Assembly (NCBI GenBank): GCA_013314865.1
Contig: JABUEV010000057.1
Span: 1-9,931, forward strand
Length of the DNA: 9,931 nucleotides
Direction of reading: 5' to 3'
Source of the DNA: Bacteroidales bacterium
GTDB taxonomy: Bacteria > Bacteroidota > Bacteroidia > Bacteroidales > VadinHA17
The notes under the pieces are model-generated. The model had not been told where the DNA came from, made no database searches, and was given only the letters and a program-made list of their open reading frames with translations. Position 1 is the stretch's first letter. Each line of letters starts with the position of its first letter. The translations under genes and the position numbers were made by a program. Below are positions 1 to 7,609 of this stretch, one piece after another.

Positions 1-417
1 CCTTAGTTTCTGTGCAATGGTTTTCCTGATCTTTTCTGAGGTTCCTACTGGTACTGTGCTCTTAGTGGCCACGACTGCATATTCTTTCAGGTTTTCACCT
101 ATTGATGAGGCCACAGCAAGCACATGCTTGAGGTCGGCACTGCCGTCTTCCCCCGGAGGAGTGCCGACGGCAATGAAGATGACCTCGGAGCCTTCGATTG
201 CTTCTCTGATATCAGTGGTGAATGACAGCCTTCCCTTTTCAATATTGCGCTTGAGCATTGGCTCAAGACCTGGTTCATAGATCGGAACCTGACCATTTTT
301 AAGGATATTAACTTTCTCCTCATTATTGTCAACACATACAACATTTACACCGCTCTCAGCAAAGCATGTCCCGGTAACAAGTCCGACATAACCGGTTCCC
401 ACTACAGAAATTTTCAT
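1..417 (-). CDS. ugd: UDP-glucose 6-dehydrogenase, N-terminal part (partial)
   Basis: Oxidises UDP-glucose to UDP-glucuronate with two NAD+, supplying a precursor for capsule, exopolysaccharide or O-antigen sugars in the cytoplasm. The minus strand is open from an ATG at 417-415 to the window edge: 139 codons, about a third of the usual 430-440 residues. The protein starts MKISVVGTGYVGLVTG, a Rossmann dinucleotide-binding loop (residues 7-16), with an acidic residue ending strand 2 (D30). YEPGL follows at 47-51, the GTPPGEDGSADL segment at 85-96 and STVPVGT at 120-126, all hallmarks of the UDP-glucose/GDP-mannose dehydrogenase family. The catalytic cysteine lies beyond the edge. It is divergent from rpsA, with its own TATCTTTG box upstream. 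A UDP-N-acetyl-mannosamine dehydrogenase is the alternative, but the spacing and wording of these motifs fit UDP-glucose dehydrogenase better. Confidence 0.9.
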   Translation of the reverse strand, partial: MKISVVGTGYVGLVTGTCFAESGVNVVCVDNNEEKVNILKNGQVPIYEPGLEPMLKRNIEKGRLSFTTDIREAIEGSEVIFIAVGTPPGEDGSADLKHVLAVASSIGENLKEYAVVATKSTVPVGTSEKIRKTIAQKLR

Positions 418-456
418 ATTAGAAGCTAATAAAGATAAAATTAACAAGGAATTCTG

Positions 457-487
457 CAAAGATAACATTCCCGGTCTATTTTGGAAA
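457..487 (-). promoter_or_regulatory. Bacteroidota-type promoter for ugd
   Basis: On the minus strand TATCTTTG (464-457) matches the -7 consensus TAnnTTTG exactly. TTTC (487-484) lies 19 nt upstream, one base from the -33 consensus TTTG. The predicted start would leave a leader of roughly 35 nt before the ugd ATG at 417. The leader is A/T-rich without a Shine-Dalgarno, as expected in this phylum. Confidence 0.6.
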
Positions 488-511
488 TAAAAAGTTGATG
501 TTCAGACAGAC

Positions 512-547
512 AGTCGTGCGGTCTTGCAGTCTTGCGGTTTTGCAGTC
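512..547. repeat. AGTCNTGC octamer tandem array
   Basis: Four consecutive octamers, AGTCGTGC, GGTCTTGC, AGTCTTGC and GGTTTTGC, followed by AGTC. The first base varies between A and G, and the fourth and fifth positions vary. The same octamer recurs at 8947-8974, 9062-9077 and 9154-9176, and as its reverse complement at 773-780, 9329-9344 and 9390-9397. Confidence 0.8.
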
Positions 548-580
548 TGTCATATATGGTTCATACAATGATGCAAAGGG

Positions 581-630
581 AAGCAGTGAAACTCAGTGAT
601 CACTCCGTGTTGTGCCGAAGGCACACCGTG
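581..630. repeat. 50-bp palindromic module, copy A
   Basis: Identical at 48 of 50 positions to 9006-9055. It contains the perfect palindrome AGTGATCACT (595-604) and a hairpin TGTGCC-GAA-GGCACA (611-625). The two differences from the other copy fall at the base just before this hairpin and in its three-base loop, so the stem is unchanged. Confidence 0.85.
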
Positions 631-654
631 GTTTTATAAAGGCTGGTTCAGAAT

Positions 655-689
655 TATCAAACCACTCCGTGGTTTTGATATATTTTTTT
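655..689 (+). terminator. Terminator-shaped hairpin with T-tract
   Basis: TATCAAACCAC and GTGGTTTTGATA pair around a TCC loop as an 11-bp stem with one bulged base (655-680), and seven T residues follow at 683-689. This is the shape of an intrinsic terminator on the plus strand, yet no plus-strand gene lies upstream in the window. It may be one more member of the TCC-loop hairpin family in these repeats, or it may stop stray transcription before the rpsA promoter. The shape is seen; termination is inferred. Confidence 0.35.
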
Positions 690-715
690 GTCCTATACTT
701 TTCTAGCATTGATGT

Positions 716-738
716 AACCGCTCCGCGGTTCATTAATA
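716..738. repeat. TCC-loop hairpin module, copy A
   Basis: AACCGC-TCC-GCGGTT (716-730), a 6-bp stem with a three-base loop, followed by CATTAATA. The counterpart at 9200-9223 has the same stem and the same following bases, but its loop reads GGA, the reverse complement of TCC. Confidence 0.75.
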
Positions 739-768
739 GCAGAAGAGAAGATTATTAGCAGACTTCAA

Positions 769-828
769 GACTGCACGACTGCCCCGACGCTTGGGTCGGG
801 ATCTTCGCTTCGCTTCGACATGACTGCA
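769..828 (+). repeat. 60-bp hairpin-plus-tail module, copy A
   Basis: Matches 9333-9392 at 57 of 60 positions. The order is reverse-complement octamer (GCACGACT), hairpin CCCGAC-GCTTGG-GTCGGG (783-800), tail TCTTCGCTTCGCTTCGAC (802-819), then ATGACTGC. Two of the three differences lie in the hairpin loop and one in the octamer's variable base. A close relative, in reverse complement, forms the 45-bp tandem units at 8791-8925. Confidence 0.85.
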
Positions 829-890
829 ACACTATCACAATAACTTCATGAAAATCTTTGATATATTATGGCAAATCACAAAAAAACCAA

Positions 891-898
891 TATCTTTG
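891..898 (+). promoter_or_regulatory. -7 box of the rpsA promoter
   Basis: TATCTTTG is an exact TAnnTTTG match, about 60 nt before the rpsA start. No good TTTG lies at the usual distance upstream; TATG at 867-870 (20-nt spacing) is the closest. The following leader of about 55 nt is very A/T-rich and has no Shine-Dalgarno. Confidence 0.55.
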
Positions 899-959
899 CA
901 TCCAATTTTCAACAAAATAATGTCTAACTTATTAATTTTTAGTTCATTTAATAATTATT

Positions 960-3059
960 ATGGCTGAAAGCAAAAAGAAACCAACAAAAAAGGAAAAAAT
1001 TGATCAGACTGACGACGATCTGCTGCCAGGCAAAAGGGGTAAAGTCAGGGAAAGCAAAGTAAAACCCGTTAAGCTGGTTATTGAGGAAGAAACCATTTCT
1101 GAAGATGAAATTGACCTGCGTCCGTCAAAGGAAGAAACTGAAACTATTCATGATGAAGATGAACAGGTTGAGATTGCAGTGAAAGCTGCAGATGAAAATG
1201 AGGCCGGAACTGAAGAAATTGAGCATGAAGCCGGTCATGAAGAAGTTGTATCGGCAATAAGTGAAATAAAGAGAAAACCGACGGTCGAGGAATTCGACTG
1301 GGAAACCTTTGAAAAGGAAGAATCTAAAGCATCTCCCAAATACAAGGAATACGAAGCTCTTTATGACAAGACACTGTCAACCATTGCTGTTGATGAAGTG
1401 GTGACAGGTACAGTGATACAGATGACACCACGCGAAGTGGTTATCAACATAGGATATAAATCGGAAGGCGTTGTAAGCCTTAATGAGTTCCGCTATAATC
1501 CAAACCTTAAGGTTGGCGATAGAGTGGAAGTCTATGTCGAAAGCCAGGAAGATAAAAAGGGTCAGTTGATTCTCTCGCATAAAAAAGCACGTGCAATAAA
1601 TTCATGGGAGAGAGTGAATGCTGCTCTTGAGAATGACGAGGTGATAACAGGCTATATCAAATGCCGCACCAAGGGAGGTATGATAGTTGATGTATTCGGT
1701 ATTGAGGCCTTCCTGCCCGGCTCACAGATTGATGTGAAACCCATTCGCGACTATGACGTGTTTGTCGGAAAGACAATGGAATTCAAGGTTGTTAAAATAA
1801 ACCAGGAATTCAAAAACGTTGTCGTCTCGCATAAAGCTCTGATAGAAGCTGAACTTGAACAGCAGAAAAAAGAGATCATATCCAAACTCGAAAAAGGACA
1901 GGTTCTCGAAGGAACTGTTAAAAATATAACATCATACGGAGTCTTTATTGACCTCGGCGGTGTTGACGGACTTATTCACATTACTGACCTTTCGTGGGGA
2001 AGAGTCAACCATCCGGAAGAAATTGTGCAGTTAGACCAGAAACTCAATGTAGTTATTCTGGATTTTGACGATGACAAGAAGAGAATTGCACTTGGTCTGA
2101 AACAACTTACTCCTCATCCATGGGATTCATTCAACCCTGACCTTAAGGTTGGCGATAAAGTAAAAGGCAAGGTTGTTGTAATGGCCGATTACGGGGCATT
2201 TGTTGAGGTTGCTCCCGGTGTCGAGGGACTGATACACGTGTCGGAAATGTCATGGTCACAGCACCTGCGCAGTGCACAGGACTTCCTTAAAGTTGGAGAC
2301 GAGGTTGAAGCAGTGATACTTACTCTCGACAGGGAAGAAAGAAAAATGTCACTTGGCATCAAACAGCTTAAACCGGATCCATGGGAAAAGATCGAGGAAA
2401 AATATGCTGTGGGATCAAGGCACATGGCAAGGGTAAGAAACTTTACCAACTTCGGTGTCTTTGTAGAGATTGAAGAAGGCGTTGACGGTCTCATTCATAT
2501 TTCAGACCTCTCATGGACTAAAAAGATCAAGCATCCTGCAGAATTCACCAGTATAGATGCTGAAATAGAAGTCGTGGTTCTCGAAATTGACAAGGAAAAC
2601 AGACGGCTTAGCCTTGGTCACAAACAGCTTGAAGAAAATCCATGGGATGTGTTTGAAAGTCTGTTTGCCACCGATTCAGTTCATGAAGGAGTTGTTGTTG
2701 AGCTTTTTGATAAGGGCGCAGTTGTATCACTGCCTTACGGGGTTGAGGGATTTGCTACCCCGAAACACCTTGTAAAAGAAGACGGATCAATGGCAAAAGT
2801 CGACGAAAAACTTCCTTTCAAGGTGATAGAATTCAATAAATCAGCCAAAAAGATTATAGTGTCACACAGCAGGGTTTATGAAGATGAAAAGAAAGCTGCC
2901 GAACTTTCAGCTAAAAAATCTGAAACTGAAACTGCTCCGAAACGCAGTTCAAGAAAGACAAAATCCTCTGTTGAGAAAACTACTCTTGGCGATATAACTC
3001 AGCTTGCGGCTATTAAGGAAGAAATGGAAGAAAAAGAAAATAAAGCTTCCAAAAAATAG
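960..3059 (+). CDS. rpsA: 30S ribosomal protein S1
   Basis: Binds mRNA on the 30S subunit and helps it reach the decoding site. This role should matter more than usual where Shine-Dalgarno sequences are rare, as here. The 699 residues hold six S1 (OB-fold) RNA-binding repeats at about 144-209, 225-293, 311-383, 396-469, 483-556 and 571-640. Repeats 3-5 carry the clearest signature (YGVFIDLGGVDGLIHITDLSW at 326-346 and equivalents), and each ends in a variant of LGLKQL followed by PW. Repeats 1, 2 and 6 are more divergent. A charged N-terminal extension of about 110 residues precedes the FDWETFEKEE segment, and a Lys/Glu/Ser-rich tail follows repeat 6. This is longer than the roughly 600 residues I expect for Bacteroidota S1. 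It is the first gene of the plus-strand run, 36 nt before the STAS gene. The ATG is the only sensible start. Confidence 0.97.
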   Translation: MAESKKKPTKKEKIDQTDDDLLPGKRGKVRESKVKPVKLVIEEETISEDEIDLRPSKEETETIHDEDEQVEIAVKAADENEAGTEEIEHEAGHEEVVSAISEIKRKPTVEEFDWETFEKEESKASPKYKEYEALYDKTLSTIAVDEVVTGTVIQMTPREVVINIGYKSEGVVSLNEFRYNPNLKVGDRVEVYVESQEDKKGQLILSHKKARAINSWERVNAALENDEVITGYIKCRTKGGMIVDVFGIEAFLPGSQIDVKPIRDYDVFVGKTMEFKVVKINQEFKNVVVSHKALIEAELEQQKKEIISKLEKGQVLEGTVKNITSYGVFIDLGGVDGLIHITDLSWGRVNHPEEIVQLDQKLNVVILDFDDDKKRIALGLKQLTPHPWDSFNPDLKVGDKVKGKVVVMADYGAFVEVAPGVEGLIHVSEMSWSQHLRSAQDFLKVGDEVEAVILTLDREERKMSLGIKQLKPDPWEKIEEKYAVGSRHMARVRNFTNFGVFVEIEEGVDGLIHISDLSWTKKIKHPAEFTSIDAEIEVVVLEIDKENRRLSLGHKQLEENPWDVFESLFATDSVHEGVVVELFDKGAVVSLPYGVEGFATPKHLVKEDGSMAKVDEKLPFKVIEFNKSAKKIIVSHSRVYEDEKKAAELSAKKSETETAPKRSSRKTKSSVEKTTLGDITQLAAIKEEMEEKENKASKK

Positions 3060-3095
3060 AAAAATAGTTTAAATTTAGGCTATAAATTTATTACT

Positions 3096-3434
3096 ATGGA
3101 TTTCAATATTGAGAACCGGAATAATAGCACGCTGATCCAGATTCAGTCCGAAAAACTGGACACACACATTGCACCTGCACTCAAGTCTGAACTTGTACTT
3201 GTGTCAGGCAAGGGTGAAAAAAACATTATCCTTGACCTCGGCAAATGCAATTATTGTGATTCATCAGGACTAAGTGCGATCCTTGTCGCAAACCGGCTTT
3301 GCAAAAATGCAGGAGGTACCTTTGTCCTCTGCGGCCTTAATGAAGCCGTCGAACGACTTATAACAATCTCCCAGCTTGATACTGTACTTACAATTACAGA
3401 TACAGTTGACAACGCTGAAAAGATGATATCCTGA
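3096..3434 (+). CDS. STAS-domain anti-sigma factor antagonist-like protein
   Basis: A 112-residue protein that is a single STAS domain, the fold of SpoIIAA/RsbV. These proteins switch partners with an anti-sigma kinase according to the phosphorylation of one serine. The site is visible as D55-S56-S57-G58-L59 in YCDSSGLSAIL. By comparison with SpoIIAA, S56 is the expected phosphoserine. ILDLGKC before it and the GTFVLCGLNEAVERL strand-helix after it complete the fold. No cognate kinase or phosphatase gene is adjacent. It lies 36 nt after rpsA and 14-20 nt before rnz, so co-transcription is likely. A STAS gene next to rnz is, as far as I recall, common in this phylum. The cytoplasmic regulatory role is inferred from the family; the target is unknown. 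Confidence 0.88.
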   Translation: MDFNIENRNNSTLIQIQSEKLDTHIAPALKSELVLVSGKGEKNIILDLGKCNYCDSSGLSAILVANRLCKNAGGTFVLCGLNEAVERLITISQLDTVLTITDTVDNAEKMIS

Positions 3435-3454
3435 AAACAGGATCCATAGTGCCG

Positions 3455-4381
3455 ATGAAACTTACCATACTTGGGAGCAGTTCTGCACTACCAACATCTG
3501 AAAGATTTCCTTCCGCTCATGTGCTTAATGTGCATGAGCGGTTGTTTTTAATCGATTGCGGTGAAGGAACCCAGATGCAGCTCAGAAAATACAGGATCAG
3601 ATTCAGTAAAATAAACCATATCTTCATCAGCCACCTTCATGGCGACCATATTTTCGGATTATATGGCCTCCTTTCCACTTTCAACCTGATGGGAAGAAAA
3701 AATCCTGTCCATCTCTATGCACCTCAAAATTACCAGGGTATCCTACTGTCGCACCTTAACGATTTCGACATTTCCCCGGGATTTGAAATAGACTTCGTGC
3801 CTCTGTCGGGCAAAGAACCTTTAAAAATTCTGGATGACAAGTATGTGACTGTTACTTCCTTCCCTCTTAAACATCGGGTGCCTGCTTTCGGATTCCTTTT
3901 CAGAGAGAAACCTCACGACAGAAACATCATTAAGGAGGCTATTGAAAAATATAACATACCGATAATAAAAATTCCTGCTATTAAGAAAGGGGAGGATTTT
4001 GTCATGAATGACGGGACTGTCATACCGAATGATACCATTACCATTAAACCTCCTGAGCCGCTTTCATATGCCTATTGCAGTGATACATCCTATTTTGAAA
4101 GACTTTCATCCTTTGTGAAAAATGTGAACCTGCTTTATCATGAGGCTACTTTTGAGGCAGACCTGAAGGATCTGGCTGAAAGTGTAGGTCACTCCACAAC
4201 TCACGATGCAGCACGGATTGCCAGTGAAGCAGGTGTCGGCACACTCATTATAGGACACTTCTCAGCACGCTATAAAAAAACAGGAAACCTTGTAGAAGAG
4301 GCCAGAACTATATTTCCTGAAACTTATCCTGCAAGGGAAGGAGACACAATAGAAGTGGGTAAGCCATTCAGACCTTCCTGA
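3455..4381 (+). CDS. rnz: Ribonuclease Z (tRNA 3'-endonuclease)
   Basis: Zinc-dependent endonuclease that removes 3' trailers from precursor tRNAs. The 308-residue length is that of the short bacterial form. The metallo-beta-lactamase fold starts at MKLTILGSSSALPTS. Metal ligands are visible: H60, H62, D64 and H65 in SHLHGDH, H140 in LKHR, D210 in CSDT, and H268 in IGHFSARY. The family-specific GHST motif is at 245-248. I chose the ATG at 3455 because RNase Z proteins start with this strand. A GTG two codons upstream (3449) is also possible and has an AGGA six bases ahead, adding only two residues. It follows the STAS gene closely and is 40 nt before guaA, which has its own promoter box. Confidence 0.95.
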   Translation: MKLTILGSSSALPTSERFPSAHVLNVHERLFLIDCGEGTQMQLRKYRIRFSKINHIFISHLHGDHIFGLYGLLSTFNLMGRKNPVHLYAPQNYQGILLSHLNDFDISPGFEIDFVPLSGKEPLKILDDKYVTVTSFPLKHRVPAFGFLFREKPHDRNIIKEAIEKYNIPIIKIPAIKKGEDFVMNDGTVIPNDTITIKPPEPLSYAYCSDTSYFERLSSFVKNVNLLYHEATFEADLKDLAESVGHSTTHDAARIASEAGVGTLIIGHFSARYKKTGNLVEEARTIFPETYPAREGDTIEVGKPFRPS

Positions 4382-4389
4382 AAGTTTAA

Positions 4390-4397
4390 TATCTTTG
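4390..4397 (+). promoter_or_regulatory. -7 box upstream of guaA
   Basis: TATCTTTG is an exact TAnnTTTG match within the 40-nt rnz-guaA gap. A start a few bases downstream would give a leader of roughly 20 nt. The -33 region overlaps the end of rnz and shows no TTTG. It suggests guaA can be transcribed separately from the upstream genes. Confidence 0.45.
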
Positions 4398-4421
4398 ACC
4401 ATTATTTAAGGCAATAGCAAA

Positions 4422-5951
4422 GTGCAGGAAAAAATAATAATACTTGATTTTGGATCTCAATATACCCAACTGATAGCAAGGCGAATAAGGGAGCTGAATG
4501 TCTATTGTGAAATCTATCCCTTCAGCAGGGAAAAGTATATTGATGAAACTGTTAAAGGTGTGATACTGTCAGGAAGCCCTTTTTCAGTATATGACAAGGG
4601 AGCACCTTCTCCTGAAATTTCCTTTTTAAGAAACTCCATCCCCCTTCTTGGCATCTGTTACGGTGCACAATATCTTGTCCATTTGGAAGGGGGCAGGGTG
4701 AAGCCTTCCGTTTCGAGGGAATATGGCAGGGCCAATCTCGTTGATATTGACAATTCTGATCCGCTGATTGGAAATGTCAGCCAGGGCTCCCAGGTCTGGA
4801 TGTCGCACGGCGACTCAATAATTGATGTCCCGGAGAATTTTGAAGTCATAGGTTCAACATCAGCAGTTAAGGTGGCTGCTTTCAGAATCAGTGGAGAAAA
4901 AACCTGGGGTATTCAGTTTCATCCTGAAGTACATCACACTGCCGAAGGCAAACAAATGCTTAAAAATTTCGTTTATGATATATGCGGGTGTTCTGGTGAA
5001 TGGACTCCAGGATCGTTCGTTGAATCAGCAGTCGGGAAAATAAAATCTGAAGTCGGACATGACCATGTCATACTTGGCCTGTCGGGCGGTGTTGACTCCA
5101 CTGTTGCAGCTTCTCTGATGAATAAAGCTGTCGGTAAAAATCTTACCTGCATATTCGTTGACAACGGATTGCTAAGGAAAAACGAGTTCAGGAATGTTCT
5201 TGACTCATATTTTCAGATGGGACTGAATGTCATAGGTGTAGATGCTGGAAAAAGATTTATCGATAGTCTTGAGGGTATCTCTGATCCTGAATTAAAACGG
5301 AAGACGATCGGCAGACTTTTTGTTGAGATTTTTGAAGAGGAGGCCGGCAAAATAAAGGATGTAAAATGGCTTGCACAGGGGACAATATATCCGGATGTAA
5401 TCGAGTCAGCCCCTGTGAACGGTCCGTCGGCAAAGATCAAGTCTCATCACAATGTAGGAGGGCTTCCTGATAAAATGAAACTGAAAGTGATAGAACCATT
5501 GAGGTTACTGTTTAAAGATGAAGTAAGAAGGGTAGGGGCGGAACTCGGAGTGCCTGATTTATTCCTTAAAAGGCACCCTTTCCCCGGGCCGGGACTTGCT
5601 GTGCGGCTATTGGGTGAAATCACCGGAAAACGGCTTGAAATACTCAGAGAAGCAGATGCTATATTTATTGAAGGCCTCCGCCGGAGAGGACTGTATGATG
5701 AAGTCTGGCAGGCCGGCGCTGTCCTTCTTCCCGTCCAGTCAACCGGAGTTATGGGTGACGAAAGGACTTATGAAAATGCAGTGGTGCTTCGTGCTGTAAC
5801 ATCTTCCGACGGCATGACGGCCGACTGGGCCCGACTGCCTTATGAATTTCTGGCAGAAATATCTAACGAAATAATTAATAAGGTCAAAGGTATAAACAGG
5901 GTTGTGTATGATATCAGCTCAAAACCACCCGCAACAATTGAGTGGGAATAA
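4422..5951 (+). CDS. guaA: GMP synthase (glutamine-hydrolysing)
   Basis: Converts XMP, ATP and glutamine to GMP in the last step of guanine nucleotide synthesis. The 509 residues are the full-length two-domain enzyme. The class I glutamine amidotransferase has C79 in GICYGAQ, with H167 and E169 in FHPEV. The ATP-pyrophosphatase domain has the P-loop SGGVDS at 221-226. The C-terminal dimerisation domain includes [10 protein letters not shown] (340-349) and HPFPGPGL (385-392), and the protein ends in the conserved KPPATIEWE. The GTG start is forced: an in-frame TAA lies five codons upstream with no ATG between, and [13 protein letters not shown] is the expected beginning. All key residues are present. 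Confidence 0.98.
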   Translation: MQEKIIILDFGSQYTQLIARRIRELNVYCEIYPFSREKYIDETVKGVILSGSPFSVYDKGAPSPEISFLRNSIPLLGICYGAQYLVHLEGGRVKPSVSREYGRANLVDIDNSDPLIGNVSQGSQVWMSHGDSIIDVPENFEVIGSTSAVKVAAFRISGEKTWGIQFHPEVHHTAEGKQMLKNFVYDICGCSGEWTPGSFVESAVGKIKSEVGHDHVILGLSGGVDSTVAASLMNKAVGKNLTCIFVDNGLLRKNEFRNVLDSYFQMGLNVIGVDAGKRFIDSLEGISDPELKRKTIGRLFVEIFEEEAGKIKDVKWLAQGTIYPDVIESAPVNGPSAKIKSHHNVGGLPDKMKLKVIEPLRLLFKDEVRRVGAELGVPDLFLKRHPFPGPGLAVRLLGEITGKRLEILREADAIFIEGLRRRGLYDEVWQAGAVLLPVQSTGVMGDERTYENAVVLRAVTSSDGMTADWARLPYEFLAEISNEIINKVKGINRVVYDISSKPPATIEWE

Positions 5952-6005
5952 TCAAAATGCATCCCGGAAAATCTTGACCAGGTATTTAAATTGAAATTTG
6001 AAAAA

Positions 6006-7601
6006 ATGAAAAAAATTATATCACCATTACTAATTGCTCTGGTGCTCCAGTTTTGCACCATAAATCTGCATACACAGCCAATCAGTGAGGATTTGATTAA
6101 GATCGGAAGAACTCTGAACCTGATTGATGCCTTTTATGTCGACTCTGTGAAGATTCCCGAGATAACGGAAAAAATGATAATCAACCTTCTCCGGGAACTT
6201 GATCCTCGTTCCGTTTACATTTCAGCAAAAAATGTAAAGGAAATGAATGAGCCTCTCAACGGTAATTTTGAGGGAATCGGCGTGCAGTTTAACCTGCTGA
6301 GGGATTCAATAGTGGTAATTGAACCGATACCGGGAGGACCATCGGAAAAGGTCGGCATCAGGGCCGGAGACCGTATTATAGTTATTGACGGAGAGAAAGT
6401 GACAGGAATAGGCATCTCAACCACCGGTGTCAGAAAAAGACTAATGGGACTTAAGGGTACAAAGGTCGATGTTACTGTTTACAGACCCCGTGAAAAGGAA
6501 AAACTGGATTTCACAATAATCCGCGACAAGATACCTATAAACAGCGTGGATGCAGCCTATATGCTTGATAAAGAAACAGGTTATATAAAACTTAACAAGT
6601 TTGCTGCTACAACAGAAACAGAGTTTAACGAAGCTATGGAAACTCTCAGGAAGAAAAACATGAAAAATATAGTTATTGACTTGAGGAGCAACGGCGGAGG
6701 TTATATGCTTGCATCAACTTCACTTGCTGAGAAATTTTTCGCCGATAAAAAACTTATTGTTTACCTCGAAGGAAGAAAGACACCCCGTCAGGATTATACT
6801 TCATCAGGTAACGGAGACCTCTCGTCGGCAAGAGTTGTTGTACTGACAGACGAAGCATCGGCATCAGCCAGCGAAATATTTGCAGGAGCACTCCAGGACT
6901 GGGACAGGGGCGTCATTATCGGACGGAGGACTTTCGGAAAAGGACTTGTGCAGAACCAGTATATGCTGCCAGACGGTTCAATGATCCGTCTTACCATTGC
7001 ACGTTATTACACACCAACCGGCAGATTGATTCAAAGCCCCTACAATGAGGGATACGACAAATACATGGAGAATTTCTACAAAAGATATTCGGGAGGTGAA
7101 ATGCTGTCGGCTGACAGCATACATTTCCCTGATTCGCTTAAATATCAGACGCTTGTAAATAAAAGGACCGTTTACGGCGGTGGCGGCATTACACCTGACG
7201 TTTTCGTGCCGGTGGATACATCAAACTATTCTGATTACTACAGAAACCTTGTCCGCAGGGGCGTGATAAACCAGTATGCCCTTGAATACTCCGATAAAAA
7301 CAGAACCGGACTTAAATCGAGGTACCCGGTGTTTGACAACTATCTTACAGAATTCACATTTTCTGAACAGGAGATAAAGGATCTGATTAAGAAAGGAGAG
7401 GAAGCAGGTGTCAAATATTCCGATTCTCAGTTCAGAATTTCCCGGGGGGAGATACTTACACTGCTTAAGGCTCTGGTGGCTTCAAATATATGGCAGACAA
7501 ACGAATACTTTCTTATTCTGAATCAGAGTGACCCGGTAATAAAGAAAGCTCTAGAGGTGATTTCTGACAGAAACACCTATAATAAAATCCTTGGATATTA
7601 A
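6006..7601 (+). CDS. Exported S41-family C-terminal processing peptidase
   Basis: Serine peptidase of the Prc/CtpA/CtpB type, which trims or degrades envelope proteins, usually from their C-termini. From the ATG at 6006 it has 531 residues. The N-terminus MKKIISPLLIALVLQF is a signal peptide, with likely cleavage near LHTQP, so the protein acts in the periplasm. A PDZ domain (about 88-160) has the ligand loop GIGVQF and the segment GGPSEKVGIRAGDRI. The peptidase core has GYIKLNKF (192-199) and DLRSNGGGYM (225-234). S287 in ASASASE, K312 and Q316 in FGKGLVQ have the spacing of the CtpB catalytic Ser-Lys-Gln. About 130 residues after the core are not assigned. A TTG at 5991 is in frame, but ATG gives a normal signal peptide. 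It ends 8 nt before the next gene. The substrate is unknown. Confidence 0.93.
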   Translation: MKKIISPLLIALVLQFCTINLHTQPISEDLIKIGRTLNLIDAFYVDSVKIPEITEKMIINLLRELDPRSVYISAKNVKEMNEPLNGNFEGIGVQFNLLRDSIVVIEPIPGGPSEKVGIRAGDRIIVIDGEKVTGIGISTTGVRKRLMGLKGTKVDVTVYRPREKEKLDFTIIRDKIPINSVDAAYMLDKETGYIKLNKFAATTETEFNEAMETLRKKNMKNIVIDLRSNGGGYMLASTSLAEKFFADKKLIVYLEGRKTPRQDYTSSGNGDLSSARVVVLTDEASASASEIFAGALQDWDRGVIIGRRTFGKGLVQNQYMLPDGSMIRLTIARYYTPTGRLIQSPYNEGYDKYMENFYKRYSGGEMLSADSIHFPDSLKYQTLVNKRTVYGGGGITPDVFVPVDTSNYSDYYRNLVRRGVINQYALEYSDKNRTGLKSRYPVFDNYLTEFTFSEQEIKDLIKKGEEAGVKYSDSQFRISRGEILTLLKALVASNIWQTNEYFLILNQSDPVIKKALEVISDRNTYNKILGY

Positions 7602-7609
7602 ATCGTGAA

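Larger units (their letters stand above)
512..828. repeat. Composite palindromic repeat, copy A
   Basis: About 317 bp built from four modules that recur in the same order and orientation in the other large intergenic region (copy B, 8947-9397). They are an octamer array (512-547), a 50-bp module (581-630), a hairpin with CATTAATA behind it (716-738) and a 60-bp hairpin-plus-tail module (769-828). The sequences between modules are not obviously related, so the modules rather than the whole element are conserved. The left end carries AGTCNTGC octamers and the right end their reverse complement, giving loose terminal inverted repeats. There is no coding capacity. It could be a non-autonomous mobile element or a REP/BIME-like array; the class is inferred. 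Confidence 0.7.
418..959. other. Divergent intergenic region with repeats
   Basis: This 542-bp gap separates the divergent ugd and rpsA genes. From left to right it holds the ugd leader and promoter, the composite repeat copy A (octamer array, 50-bp palindromic module, two hairpins with TCC loops, hairpin-plus-tail module), and then about 130 bp of A/T-rich sequence with the rpsA promoter and leader. I see no tRNA, small RNA family or coding frame that I can support here. Confidence 0.8.

Noticed and set aside
17..280. Plus-strand open frame at the left edge
   Set aside because: Opposite strand of the ugd coding region, which shows clear family motifs on the minus strand.
512..828. Insertion sequence or diversity-generating element in the intergenic regions
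   Set aside because: No transposase, reverse transcriptase or variable-repeat pair is present; only short structured repeats are seen.
5991..6005. TTG start extending the S41 peptidase by five residues
   Set aside because: The ATG at 6006 gives a standard signal peptide with lysines at positions 2-3; the extension would add KFEK in front for no visible reason.
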